From SHZL01 sp963708905 (GTDB lineage Bacteria > Pseudomonadota > Gammaproteobacteria > Xanthomonadales > SZUA-36): a stretch of DNA of 64,000 bases. Shown piece by piece: positions 55,389-62,977 of this stretch (its first letter is position 1; each line of letters begins with the position of its first letter). The stretch lies in contig CAVPUV010000057.1 in assembly GCA_963708905.1 (NCBI GenBank), positions 73,294 through 137,293 on the forward strand, given 5' to 3'. A model generated the notes under the pieces. That model made no database searches. It saw nothing but the letters and a program-made list of their open reading frames with translations, and was not told the DNA's origin. Position numbers and translations under genes: made by a program.

Positions 55389-57119
55389 TCAGTCCGGGAC
55401 GGTTACAGCTTGACGGGCCAGGGACTGCAGGCGCCTGATTTCGTCGTCCCGGTCCAGGTATTCCCAGCGTTGCAGGGCAATCGGCACATTGCCGTTCCGC
55501 AGCAAAGAATCATGGAATTCACGCAAAGAGAATGCATCGCCGCGATCCAGACGCGCATCGGTGAGGAATTTCTCGATCTGTATTTTGCCAATCTGGTAGC
55601 CAATAGCCTGGCCCGGATTAAAGGCGAAGAACACTGCCTCCTGCGCGGCTGTGTCCCGGTCCATCGGAACCGTACGGGCAAGGTAGTCGGCTGCCTGCTC
55701 AATACTGAACTCGCCGGTCGCCAGCTTGATATCCACTTCAACCCGCAACGCCCGTAAGCGCATAAAGCTGTAAATGATTTCCCGCGTTCTTGGGCTGAAA
55801 CTGAAAAGACCCGTCTGCAGCAGCATTTCCTCTGCGTAGAAACCGATGCCTTCGTTGGCGCTGGAATCAATGTAGCGGCGGCGTATTGGATCGGGATTTG
55901 CCCAGGACAGGGCCAGCTGGAAATAATGGCCGGGAATACCTTCATGAGCAATCAACGGGCGCGGATCCATGGCGGATGCAAGGGAGAAGTAGGGCAGGTC
56001 GGCCGAGGGCTCGGCAATATAGCTGTAGGCATCTTCATGCAGCCGGCTTTCCGAGGTGAGGTCATCGGTCACACCCATGAAGGCCAGGGGTTTCAGATAG
56101 GCCGGCAATGGACGATTGCGGTAATGCATCAGCCAGCCGGGAATGGACATCAGGTCCTGGCTTTGCAGGAAGGCCCTGATTTCCTGTTCCTGGCGCAAGG
56201 AGACTTCGATTTGCGCCTCGGCAGATTCGAATAGCGGTAACTGGGGTAAGTCCCGGTTACGGTTCTGTTCTAATGTGTCCCATGCCACCGCACGGTTCCA
56301 TGCTTGCTGGCCCTGCGCCAACAACTCGGCGGGGGTTTGCGGGATCAGCGCCACGTTGGCCAGGAACCACTGGTAGGCCCGTGGACCTATGCTGAATTCG
56401 CTGCTCATGCCGGTAAGATTGTGTTGCAACCAGTTGCGATAGTCGACCAGTGCCACTATCGCCCCACTGATTGCTTTGTCCAGCTCGGGCTTTTTTTCCT
56501 CGGCAAGCAGTGGTTCGAGACCGGCCTGCACCGCTGCCAATCTGTCTTCGATGTCCGCCAGAGTTTCCACGGCGACGGTGGCGAACGGTTTGACCGTCTC
56601 GGTGAGGTTGGTCCTGGCACTTTCCACTGTTGTGGAAAAATGCTCAAAGCGCAGAATGATCTGGTGCAGCCGCTCCGTGGCCATCGGGGATGAGAGCACC
56701 AGCAGTTCGAAGACCGACCCCAGAGTTTGATCCAGGTAGAACAGGGGATTCCGGTGTGGCGCCCGGAGCACATCGAGCTCCCAGCCAACACGCTTGATCG
56801 CGGCCCCAAGCAGCAGTGCGTCAACTTTATCCGCGCGGCTGAAAGCAGCAGGCTCCAGGGCAGCAAGCCGATCGAGAAATTCACGGTATTGCACCCGGTA
56901 AATGGCCAGGTCGGCTGGTGAGAATTCCGGCACCCAACCGGGTGGGCGTTCAACGCGGGGGATATCGTCACCCGTGGCGGGCTGTTGAATCCGCCGCCAG
57001 GCGAAAAACTCGGCAGCGAGTTGTTGCAGTTGCGGGTTGAGTTCAGGAGCTCCCTCGCTTTGTACCGGCGCGGAGAGGCTAAGGCACAGGCAGAACGAAA
57101 AAATCAATGAGGGGCGCAT
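55389..57119 (-). CDS. secreted DUF885 family protein (putative peptidase)
   Basis: A 576-residue protein with an N-terminal signal peptide (MRPSLIFSFCLCLSLSAPVQS). The DUF885 domain has the putative metallopeptidase motif HEGIPGHYFQLALS, with HExxxxH-like His residues and a downstream Glu in SSANEGIGFYAEEM. It is probably periplasmic. The substrate is unknown. The ATG at 57117-57119 is preferred because it begins the signal peptide. Confidence 0.87.
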   Translation of the reverse strand: MRPSLIFSFCLCLSLSAPVQSEGAPELNPQLQQLAAEFFAWRRIQQPATGDDIPRVERPPGWVPEFSPADLAIYRVQYREFLDRLAALEPAAFSRADKVDALLLGAAIKRVGWELDVLRAPHRNPLFYLDQTLGSVFELLVLSSPMATERLHQIILRFEHFSTTVESARTNLTETVKPFATVAVETLADIEDRLAAVQAGLEPLLAEEKKPELDKAISGAIVALVDYRNWLQHNLTGMSSEFSIGPRAYQWFLANVALIPQTPAELLAQGQQAWNRAVAWDTLEQNRNRDLPQLPLFESAEAQIEVSLRQEQEIRAFLQSQDLMSIPGWLMHYRNRPLPAYLKPLAFMGVTDDLTSESRLHEDAYSYIAEPSADLPYFSLASAMDPRPLIAHEGIPGHYFQLALSWANPDPIRRRYIDSSANEGIGFYAEEMLLQTGLFSFSPRTREIIYSFMRLRALRVEVDIKLATGEFSIEQAADYLARTVPMDRDTAAQEAVFFAFNPGQAIGYQIGKIQIEKFLTDARLDRGDAFSLREFHDSLLRNGNVPIALQRWEYLDRDDEIRRLQSLARQAVTVPD

Positions 57120-57265
57120 CGGCGTTCCTGTCTGCAATTCGGATTCATGTCTTGTATTTAACCCGGGGTTTATACCTTAAAGCAGTAAAAGCAAGCTCCG
57201 CAATAGCGCTGTTCCAGCGGCATGGGGGCCTTGCTGACAACTGCGCGTTCACCGATTATAGCGGC

Positions 57266-58198
57266 ATGAACTTGATCCGGAATTATATTGAGCAGCAGGG
57301 TTTCGTGGTATTGGATGGTGCGCTGGCCACGGAACTGGAGCGCCATGGCGCCGACCTGGATGATCCGCTGTGGTCTGCGCGATGTCTGATCGAGTCGCCG
57401 GAATTGATCAGCCGTGTACATATGGACTATCTGCAAGCTGGTGCCGATGTGCTGACGTCCGCCACTTACCAGGCGAGTTTGCAGGGATTCAAGGAACGTG
57501 GCCTCGGCACTCAGGAAGCGGTCGCCGTGCTGCACCGGGGCATAGAGCTTGCTTGTCGTGCACGGGATGATTTCTGGTCGCGCGGGGAGAACCGCGCTGG
57601 CCGCCTGAAGCCGTTGGTTGCAGCATCCGTGGGGCCGTTTGGCGCGTGTTTACACGATGGTTCTGAATACCATGGCAACTACATCGCCAGCTGGGCCGAA
57701 GTCGAAGCATTTCACCGCTCGCGCCTTGATGTACTGGCGGATTCCGGCGCCGATTTACTGGCCTTTGAAACCATTCCTTCCCTGCAGGAAGCTGAACTAC
57801 TGTTGCAATTGCTGGCAGACTATCCGGATAAACACGCATGGCTGAGTTTCAGTTGCCGGGATGAAGCGCACATCAGCCACGGCGAATCATTTCGCGACTG
57901 TGCCGAAATGGCCAGTCAGCATGAACAGGTGGCCGCTGTGGGCATCAACTGCACCGCGCCACGCTACATCACAGCGCTGCTCAATTCAGTCAGTAAACTG
58001 GAGTGCCCCTTGCTGGCTTACCCCAACAGCGGTGAAACCTGGGTAGCCCATGAAAATTGTTGGATAGGAGAGGGTATCGGACGCCTGGACGCCATCAACT
58101 GGTTCCGCGCCGGTGCGCGCCTGATCGGCGGTTGTTGCCGCACCGGACCTGAAGACATCGCGCACATTCGGGCCATGCTGGCTTCCATGGCAGGGTAG
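57266..58198 (+). CDS. mmuM: homocysteine S-methyltransferase
   Basis: A 310-residue methyltransferase of the MmuM type, which uses S-methylmethionine or S-adenosylmethionine to methylate homocysteine. It reads GFVVLDGALATELERHGADL at the N-terminus. The zinc-binding Cys residues are in VGINCTAPRY and IGGCCRTGPEDI. The ATG at 57266 marks the family start; the open frame upstream overlaps the divergent DUF885 gene. Confidence 0.93.
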   Translation: MNLIRNYIEQQGFVVLDGALATELERHGADLDDPLWSARCLIESPELISRVHMDYLQAGADVLTSATYQASLQGFKERGLGTQEAVAVLHRGIELACRARDDFWSRGENRAGRLKPLVAASVGPFGACLHDGSEYHGNYIASWAEVEAFHRSRLDVLADSGADLLAFETIPSLQEAELLLQLLADYPDKHAWLSFSCRDEAHISHGESFRDCAEMASQHEQVAAVGINCTAPRYITALLNSVSKLECPLLAYPNSGETWVAHENCWIGEGIGRLDAINWFRAGARLIGGCCRTGPEDIAHIRAMLASMAG

Positions 58199-58269
58199 AG
58201 CATCAGAACTTTGCTGCAATGACAAAAAGTCCAGTCAGCGCTGGCGTGGCAATACCACGCAGGTAATAG

Positions 58270-58275
58270 TAGAAT
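58270..58275 (+). promoter_or_regulatory. candidate -10 box for tRNA-Cys
   Basis: TAGAAT lies 34 bases before tRNA-Cys, followed by a GC-rich stretch (AGCGCGCC). At 17 bases upstream the -35 position reads only TGGCAA, so the match is moderate. Confidence 0.4.
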
Positions 58276-58309
58276 AGCGCGCCTTGAGTATCCCGCATCC
58301 TGTTACAAC

Positions 58310-58383
58310 GGCTAGGTGGCAGAGTGGTCATGCAGCGGCCTGCAAAGCCGTGGACGCCGGTTCGATTCCGACCCTAGCCTCCA
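58310..58383 (+). tRNA. tRNA-Cys (GCA)
   Basis: The acceptor GGCTAGG pairs with CCTAGCC. The anticodon loop CCTGCAAAG shows anticodon GCA, and GTTCGATTC forms the T-loop. CCA is encoded. Confidence 0.96.
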
Positions 58384-58459
58384 ATTTTCCTTGCCGAATA
58401 CCTGTCCCGGGCTGAATGGGCACGAGCAGGGCGGTACAATGTCCAGCCCGCTCCGATAT

Positions 58460-58546
58460 GCCCGGGTGGCGAAACAGGTAGACGCAAGGGACTTAAAATC
58501 CCTCGATGGCAACATCATGCCGGTTCGACTCCGGCCCCGGGCACCA
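58460..58546 (+). tRNA. tRNA-Leu (UAA)
   Basis: An 87-base class II tRNA with a long variable arm. The acceptor GCCCGGG pairs with CCCGGGC, the anticodon loop ACTTAAAAT shows TAA, and GTTCGACTC forms the T-loop. CCA is encoded. Its 3' end marks the border of the accessory island and is the natural candidate for an integration site. Confidence 0.96.
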
Positions 58547-58791
58547 CGTAATACCAACGGTTTCAGCGATTCAGACGCAAAAAATAACAGAACCCGAGAA
58601 ATACTCAGTAAATGTTTCAGTAAAGGTTTGACCGATTTTCCGTACAGCGTCATTCCCGGCCGTCTTCGCAGCCACGAACTCCGCCAGCAACCGCCCGGCA
58701 GGTCACAGCACCCGGACCGCAATTAAGGGGATACCAGGGGTATGGGGCTGGGCGAGAAACGCGCTCAGGGAGGCGTACAGGAAGCCGGATT
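58547..58791. other. island border sequence after tRNA-Leu
   Basis: About 245 bases between tRNA-Leu and the first island gene remnant. No integrase or recognisable remnant of one was found in any frame. The stretch probably contains attachment-site flanking DNA. Confidence 0.45.
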
Positions 58792-59037
58792 TCAGCCGGC
58801 CGCCCCGGAATCGCCGTCAGTAGACCGCAGCCGGTAACGTCCCGGCTCCAGCGCCTCCAGATCGAACGGGTAGCGGGTCGGGGCGGTGATGCGGATCAGG
58901 TTGCGCGCCGTGCGCCGTTGCTGTGCCTTGGCGGCCCGCTTGAGGGCCGCACGTGCCCAGGCCCCGAACGTCAGGCCGGCCGCTTCTGCAGCGGCGCGAA
59001 ACTCGGCGTTTTCCTCGGGCGCTAATCGAAATCGATA
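58792..59037 (-). pseudogene. 5'-truncated ribbon-helix-helix-like protein
   Basis: The minus-strand frame reads RFRLAPEENAEFRAAAEAAG followed by LTFGAWARAALKRAA, the pattern of small ribbon-helix-helix DNA-binding proteins in mobile elements. A TGA at 59038-59040 lies just one codon before this text, and no start codon follows it, so the beginning of the gene is lost. The next gene upstream overlaps the lost end. It could have been a relaxosome or partition-type regulator; that is inference. Confidence 0.6.
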
Positions 59038-59327
59038 TCAACGGCTTCCATTACCGTCCACATCTTCAGCCCCTGAAAAGCAAACTGCAGCTTGCCGGTC
59101 CAAGTTGTGTCTAGCACCGTTACCTTTAGCCCGCCCTTCAGGATGATGCACTTGTTCGATGATCGGTATGCCTCGACACTGGCAGTATCCTTAGCCGCGA
59201 CAAAGCTCATAATGTCGTTGAGATGTTCTTCAGTTCGGCAGGCTATATAACCATCCTTTGTTGTTCCGCTTAGGGCAAAGGCAGATGAACTGACAAGCAT
59301 AAGCAGCGATAGGAAAAGCGTTCGCAT
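59022..59327 (-). CDS. small secreted protein, unknown function
   Basis: A 101-residue protein with a clear signal peptide (MRTLFLSLLMLVSSSAFA). The mature part has two Cys residues (YIACRTEEHL and SNKCIILKGG) that could form a disulfide. GGGAGGG six bases before the ATG at 59327 fixes the start. No family recognised; the C-terminal half (LKVTVLDTTWTGKLQFAFQG) looks like a beta structure. Confidence 0.65.
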   Translation of the reverse strand: MRTLFLSLLMLVSSSAFALSGTTKDGYIACRTEEHLNDIMSFVAAKDTASVEAYRSSNKCIILKGGLKVTVLDTTWTGKLQFAFQGLKMWTVMEAVDIDFD

Positions 59328-59384
59328 GATAGTCCCTCCCGAAGGTCGTTCCACTTTGATCATAGTCGCAATCTGGGTGTCTCG

Positions 59385-59648
59385 CTAAGGGCGTTTACCG
59401 TGCTTAGCGAACCGGTTTCCCGTGTGCGGGCCGCTGGGAGTCAAATTACCGGCCGGGGTGTCGTGAAATTCGCTGTAGTAGACGCGTAAGGCATTGACCA
59501 GTGCCGCCGGTATGTCGCTACCTAGCCGGGCCTTTTCATGAATTGTGGCCTCAAGCAAGCAGAGCTGATAAAACGTCCGGCCAACAGCTCGCCCATTTCG
59601 ATTATTCGAAAATCCCCGCCTTTCTCGCGTGGTCCACGATCGCTGCAC
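59385..59648 (-). CDS. hypothetical small protein, possibly frameshifted
   Basis: The convincing part is the last ~60 residues (TFYQLCLLEATIHEKARLGS, IPAALVNALRVYYSEFHD). The N-terminal part of the open frame overlaps the upstream gene in another frame and is unlikely to be real. A start MGELLAG lies one frame away, just before TFYQL, so a one-base frameshift is possible. No family recognised. Confidence 0.35.
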   Translation of the reverse strand: MQRSWTTRERRGFSNNRNGRAVGRTFYQLCLLEATIHEKARLGSDIPAALVNALRVYYSEFHDTPAGNLTPSGPHTGNRFAKHGKRP

Positions 59649-59919
59649 AAGTCAGTTCCCCGTCTTTAATGGCTTGTGCACCCCTAACAAAAGCCTCGGC
59701 GACCTCATCAGATTTGTCGTTGAGGCCAACGCGCGGAAGCAACTCAGTTGCGGCCAGTCCAATTTTCGCGCCTTCGTCGTTGTAGCCACAGGCGATCAAC
59801 GCCCCCGACATCCGAATGGCGCCCAATATGTCCTCTTTGCTAACGGTGGACTGCGCGAAAGCCGACAACGGCAAACCGGCTAAATACGCGACCAAAAGAA
59901 CGGCAATATGCTTTTTCAT
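59602..59919 (-). CDS. small secreted protein, unknown function
   Basis: A 105-residue protein with signal peptide MKKHIAVLLVAYLAGLPLSAFA. The mature part is helical, with two Cys residues (LIACGYNDEG and ELTCAAIVDH). A CGGAG lies about eight bases before the ATG. Found in the island beside another small secreted protein; role unknown. Confidence 0.6.
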   Translation of the reverse strand: MKKHIAVLLVAYLAGLPLSAFAQSTVSKEDILGAIRMSGALIACGYNDEGAKIGLAATELLPRVGLNDKSDEVAEAFVRGAQAIKDGELTCAAIVDHARKAGIFE

Positions 59920-60006
59920 TTATTCGCACTCCGTTGCGGAGCATTTATCATACTCGTCCTGCCACTGATTTGAAATTTCGCCCGGAGCTGTACTCACATC
60001 AAGCCG

Positions 60007-60564
60007 TCAGAAATCCAACAGCACCGGCGTGAACTCGGGTTCAGTGCTCGTGCCTTCGTCCGGCATCAGCAGGCCATGACGCGCCAGGTAGTCGTGCTGC
60101 GACTCGAAAACCAGCGCTTCGGGGTCGCCGCCGGTCCAGTAATGCGGGATGCCGAGAACCCAGGTCGGGACCATGCAGGAACACTCCCAGAACGGCCGGC
60201 CTTCCCCCTTCAGCAGCCGGCGGCCTTCGATAATGTTGCCGTGCATGTCGCCGAGACCATCCCAGACCTTGCCCAGCTTGGGGTCGCGCGGTGCGTCGAA
60301 TAGCCACCAGCAGGACGGCCGCGTGCCCGGTCGCGTGTCGATCCAGTCTCTCAGGATGCGCTCGCGGTGCTCGGCCCACAGTTCGCGCGCCTTGTCGTAG
60401 AAGTCAAACACCGCAAACGGATTCCAGCCATCCGGCAGCGGATTGGTACGCCGACAAAACCAATCACCCGGCACGGAATCCGTCAACAGCGCCCAGGAAT
60501 ACGGATCAACATCCGGCCGGCGCGATCGCCGGCGGCGCTTGGGGGTGATCCGGGGATTCGGCAT
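60007..60564 (-). CDS. island protein with basic N-terminus, unknown function
   Basis: A 185-residue protein. Its N-terminus MPNPRITPKRRRRSRR closely resembles that of the gene just upstream (MANPRTTHKRRRRMAG). The rest is rich in Trp, Pro and Arg (PSCWWLFDAPRDPKLGKVWD, VLGIPHYWTGGDPEAL). I recognise no family. It starts four bases after the upstream gene's stop, so the two form an operon with the terminase small subunit, which suggests a phage-related role. Confidence 0.6.
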   Translation of the reverse strand: MPNPRITPKRRRRSRRPDVDPYSWALLTDSVPGDWFCRRTNPLPDGWNPFAVFDFYDKARELWAEHRERILRDWIDTRPGTRPSCWWLFDAPRDPKLGKVWDGLGDMHGNIIEGRRLLKGEGRPFWECSCMVPTWVLGIPHYWTGGDPEALVFESQHDYLARHGLLMPDEGTSTEPEFTPVLLDF

Positions 60565-60568
60565 CAGT

Positions 60569-60868
60569 TCAAGGCTCAAATGCGCCCGCATGAAGGTCGC
60601 CGACTTCAGATGGCAATCGAAGCTCGCCACGCCAGTAACGGACCCATCGTTCTATGACTGGCCGGCGATGCTCAGGAATCAGGTCCGCGTATCGTTCGAC
60701 CAGCGCCAGTCTGCGGTCGCGGTCCGCGTCATTGAACGGACGAAGCCGCAAGAAGAACACGCCGAAAAATGCGCTAGGTACCGGTTCGCCAGTGAGAAAA
60801 GCCCGCTCGCTGGGACGCAATCCAGCCATGCGTCGGCGTCGCTTGTGGGTGGTTCGTGGATTCGCCAT
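60569..60868 (-). CDS. island protein with basic N-terminus, unknown function
   Basis: A 99-residue protein. The N-terminus MANPRTTHKRRRRMAG is shared with the next gene. The C-terminal part is helical (DRDRRLALVERYADLIPEHR, PVIERWVRYWRGELRL). The start overlaps the stop of the terminase gene. No family recognised; operon membership is the only functional clue. Confidence 0.6.
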   Translation of the reverse strand: MANPRTTHKRRRRMAGLRPSERAFLTGEPVPSAFFGVFFLRLRPFNDADRDRRLALVERYADLIPEHRRPVIERWVRYWRGELRLPSEVGDLHAGAFEP

Positions 60869-61176
60869 CAGTCGGGCGAAAGATCAAGATTCAGTGCACG
60901 GCAGCAGCCGAGAAACGCGCGGCGTGCCTCGCTGATTTCGCGCAAAAGCGGATGTGGCCGTTTCTGACCGCGCGAGCCCTTGACCATCAGGCCATCGGCC
61001 TCGACTTGGCGCTGGCAGGCGCGCAGGTGGTCCAGGGTTTCGCACAACTGGCGCAGGATCGCCTGCCCGGCCGCGTCGGACACCGTGAAGTCCTGCGCCA
61101 CCTCGTGCCAAAGTTTTCCGGCTTCGGCGGACAATCCCGGCGGTGTCGTGCTGTGAATGGAAACAACTTGGCTCAT
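60868..61176 (-). CDS. phage terminase small subunit, P27-like
   Basis: A 102-residue protein similar in layout to P27 family terminase small subunits, which recognise phage DNA for packaging. The key text is GLSAEAGKLWHEVAQDFTVS, DAAGQAILRQLCETLDHLRA and GSRGQKRPHPLLREISEARR. No large subunit follows in the visible part. Satellites often keep only a small subunit to redirect helper packaging. The ATG at 61174-61176 is chosen; an upstream start at 61224 is less likely. Confidence 0.75.
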   Translation of the reverse strand: MSQVVSIHSTTPPGLSAEAGKLWHEVAQDFTVSDAAGQAILRQLCETLDHLRACQRQVEADGLMVKGSRGQKRPHPLLREISEARRAFLGCCRALNLDLSPD

Positions 61177-61286
61177 GTAAATTTCAAAATTCGGTCGCAC
61201 GTGCAACAATTCGCAGGGGCGCACGTGTCTTTAGCTCTCGCCTCCAGAGATTTGACCCACCCCCAATGCCGAACCGCCGCATGTTT

Positions 61287-61487
61287 TCATGTGTGCCGAT
61301 CACGCACCGCTTGCGAATAGTCTTCCAGGTCATCAAGCGGCAGCCAGGCAACCGCGTAGGTTGCATCATCTGAACCCGGTGTGCCGTGCGTACAGGCCAG
61401 CAGTCCGCGCTCGCACAATTCGATCAGCGCCGCGCGCATTTCTTCCGCGTCCAAATGGTCCAAACTGAACATTTCGGAGAGGGTCAT
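61287..61487 (-). CDS. small winged-helix-like protein
   Basis: A 66-residue protein (MTLSEMFSLDHLDAEEMRAA..). The second half, TYAVAWLPLDDLEDYSQAVR, matches the end of the gene at 61657-62013 (WAITWLPLDD), which suggests paralogues. The ATG at 61487 follows AGGGGG. It is probably a DNA-binding protein; this is inference. Confidence 0.55.
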   Translation of the reverse strand: MTLSEMFSLDHLDAEEMRAALIELCERGLLACTHGTPGSDDATYAVAWLPLDDLEDYSQAVRDRHT

Positions 61488-61517
61488 ACCAAGCACCCCC
61501 TTGGTATATTCTTAGAG

Positions 61518-61645
61518 GTCAGTACTGAGTACCGCCATGAAAGCCTTATAAATTGGTCCTTGTCGGTACTTATTACCGGCATGGACGGGTTCGACGGTTC
61601 CTTGACGGTACTGAGTGCGGGCTTTGACGGTACTGAGTACCGGTC
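61518..61645. repeat. four iteron-like repeats
   Basis: Four copies of a ~19-base unit of the form GTCGGTACTGAGTACCGGC start at 61518, 61562, 61604 and 61626. Each contains a near-palindrome GGTACTGAGTACC. Spacings are 44, 42 and 22 bases, close to multiples of two helical turns. They lie between the two winged-helix-like genes and could be a replication origin or operator array. Confidence 0.65.
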
Positions 61646-61656
61646 GAAAATTGTTT

Positions 61657-62013
61657 TCATGCTGCCCGACTCCCGGGTGTCCAATCCCGATACGCATGCG
61701 AAGGAACGCGCGTCGCGGTGGTGTAGGGCGTGTCGTCCAGCGGCAGCCAGGTTATTGCCCACATCGTCGGTCGCGGCGGCACTCGGCTGGCAGGATATGC
61801 TTGCGTGATGAGCCGGCGCATTTGGAGTTCGCGAAGCGATCGATACAACGTCTTGTCCGAGCCGATGCCGGCTTCGATGGCCTGCTCCGCCGTGATGCCA
61901 AGCGCCCCGTTATTGTGTCCGTTGAATTGCGCGGCCAGCAGCACCAGAACTCGGAATGCGGCGTGCGTGAGCGTCCGCACCGCGATATGTCCCAACACCT
62001 GCAGCGGCAACAT
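61657..62013 (-). CDS. winged-helix DNA-binding-like protein
   Basis: A 118-residue protein beginning MLPLQVLGHIAVRTLTHAAF. The helix-turn-helix-like part is LGITAEQAIEAGIGSDKTLYRSLRELQMRRLITQ, and the tail is WAITWLPLDDTPY. This layout fits the winged-helix domain seen in phage and plasmid replication or regulatory proteins. The frame is open further upstream but is not credible there. It directly precedes the iteron-like repeats. Confidence 0.65.
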   Translation of the reverse strand: MLPLQVLGHIAVRTLTHAAFRVLVLLAAQFNGHNNGALGITAEQAIEAGIGSDKTLYRSLRELQMRRLITQAYPASRVPPRPTMWAITWLPLDDTPYTTATRVPSHAYRDWTPGSRAA

Positions 62014-62063
62014 TGCAAACCGTTTGCCGGACTGGCGCCGGCCGGCGGGGAATTGGCGTGCTA

Positions 62064-62294
62064 TCAGTCGGCGGCCACGTCTCGCACGGCCGCCTCCGCG
62101 AGCGCGCGGCGCAGTCGCAGCGTTGCGTCCAGCGCAGACCGCAGTCGCGCGGCCAGCGCGTCGCAGCGGTCCGGATGCGGGTCTTGTGCAAGCCGGCAGC
62201 ATGCGGCGGCGATACTGTCGCCGATGTCCGTCACGTGAGTTGCTGCCGCGAGCGTCAGAGCGCAATCGTCAGTCGCGCGCATGGTCGAATCCAT
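62064..62294 (-). CDS. small helical island protein, unknown function
   Basis: A 76-residue, Ala-rich helical protein (MDSTMRATDDCALTLAAATH, LRSALDATLRLRRALAEAAV). No family recognised. Three in-frame Met codons (62309, 62294, 62282) make the start uncertain and no ribosome-binding site stands out. Confidence 0.45.
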   Translation of the reverse strand: MDSTMRATDDCALTLAAATHVTDIGDSIAAACCRLAQDPHPDRCDALAARLRSALDATLRLRRALAEAAVRDVAAD

Positions 62295-62345
62295 GCCGCA
62301 CGCGGCCAACGGGCCGACCGTCCACGAAGACGGTTTCCGAAATTC

Positions 62346-62561
62346 TCACTGCTGCGCGGCCTGCTCGAACAGTTGCCGCAAGAATGCATCGCACTGCCGT
62401 CGGTGGTAGTACGCGCGGTTGCCGATGCGAACATGAGGTGGGCCGATTCCCAGGCGGGCGTCACGCTGAAGTGACTTTGGGTCCTTGCCGATCTCGTCGG
62501 CCCATACATCGGCCGGCACGAGGTCTGGGTGCGTCGCGACTTTGACGCGCTTGTTTGCCAT
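62346..62561 (-). CDS. excisionase/AlpA-like DNA-binding protein
   Basis: A 71-residue protein with a MerR/AlpA-like winged helix. The text VWADEIGKDPKSLQRDARLG, PPHVRIGNRAYYHRRQCDAF gives a helix-turn-helix and a wing with the Gly-x-R pattern of excisionases. An AAGGGAGG seven bases before the ATG fixes the start. Such proteins regulate satellite and prophage integrase genes; no integrase is visible here. Confidence 0.72.
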   Translation of the reverse strand: MANKRVKVATHPDLVPADVWADEIGKDPKSLQRDARLGIGPPHVRIGNRAYYHRRQCDAFLRQLFEQAAQQ

Positions 62562-62620
62562 TACTGCCTCCCTTTGTATGGTTCGTGAGGCAGTTATACA
62601 CCGGAGATTTTCGGGGGAGG

Positions 62621-62950
62621 TTATAGATATTGGATGGCTTTATCCCTAACCTCGTTTGCCTGCTGGAGCCACTGACTTACCAGCGCCTTTGGCTGCACGC
62701 CAGTGCGAAAGAAGTCATCCATTCGGTTTTCATCGCCTTCGGCGCGGTCCTCGGCGAATTGGCAATAGATTTCTTTGTGAGTTGCTCCCTGCTTCTTTGC
62801 ATCCAGCAGGCGAAGGTATGTCGGCCAGAGAGTTTGGCGCTTCCGAAACTGGACGAGTCTTCCAGACTGATCCTTTTGTTGTTCTTTTAGCATGTGCTCT
62901 ACTTTTTTGAGTTGTGGAGCAATCGGGCAATTCAGGTCAAAAAGTGCCAT
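62621..62950 (-). CDS. small island protein, unknown function
   Basis: A 109-residue protein from the ATG at 62948-62950 (MALFDLNCPIAPQLKK). The central text LWPTYLRLLDAKKQGATHKE resembles small proteins of integrative elements with a DUF2285-like end, but I am not sure of the family. The frame stays open to 63307 and could start further upstream; that would overlap the long plus-strand gene. Confidence 0.5.
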   Translation of the reverse strand: MALFDLNCPIAPQLKKVEHMLKEQQKDQSGRLVQFRKRQTLWPTYLRLLDAKKQGATHKEIYCQFAEDRAEGDENRMDDFFRTGVQPKALVSQWLQQANEVRDKAIQYL

Positions 62951-62977
62951 GGATAGCAAGCGCGCTTCGATGAGATC

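Noticed and set aside
58312..58726. Open frames on both strands across tRNA-Cys and tRNA-Leu
   Set aside because: They are translations of tRNA genes, a well-known source of false proteins.
58547..58791. Integrase gene remnant after tRNA-Leu
   Set aside because: No tyrosine or serine recombinase motif was found in any frame.
61518..61645. CRISPR array
   Set aside because: The four repeats are imperfect, spacers are very short or uneven, and there are no cas genes.
61484..61762. Open frame through the iteron-like repeats
   Set aside because: Its peptide merely echoes the DNA repeats (YSVPSK, LSTVKE, ISTDKD) and overlaps a better gene.
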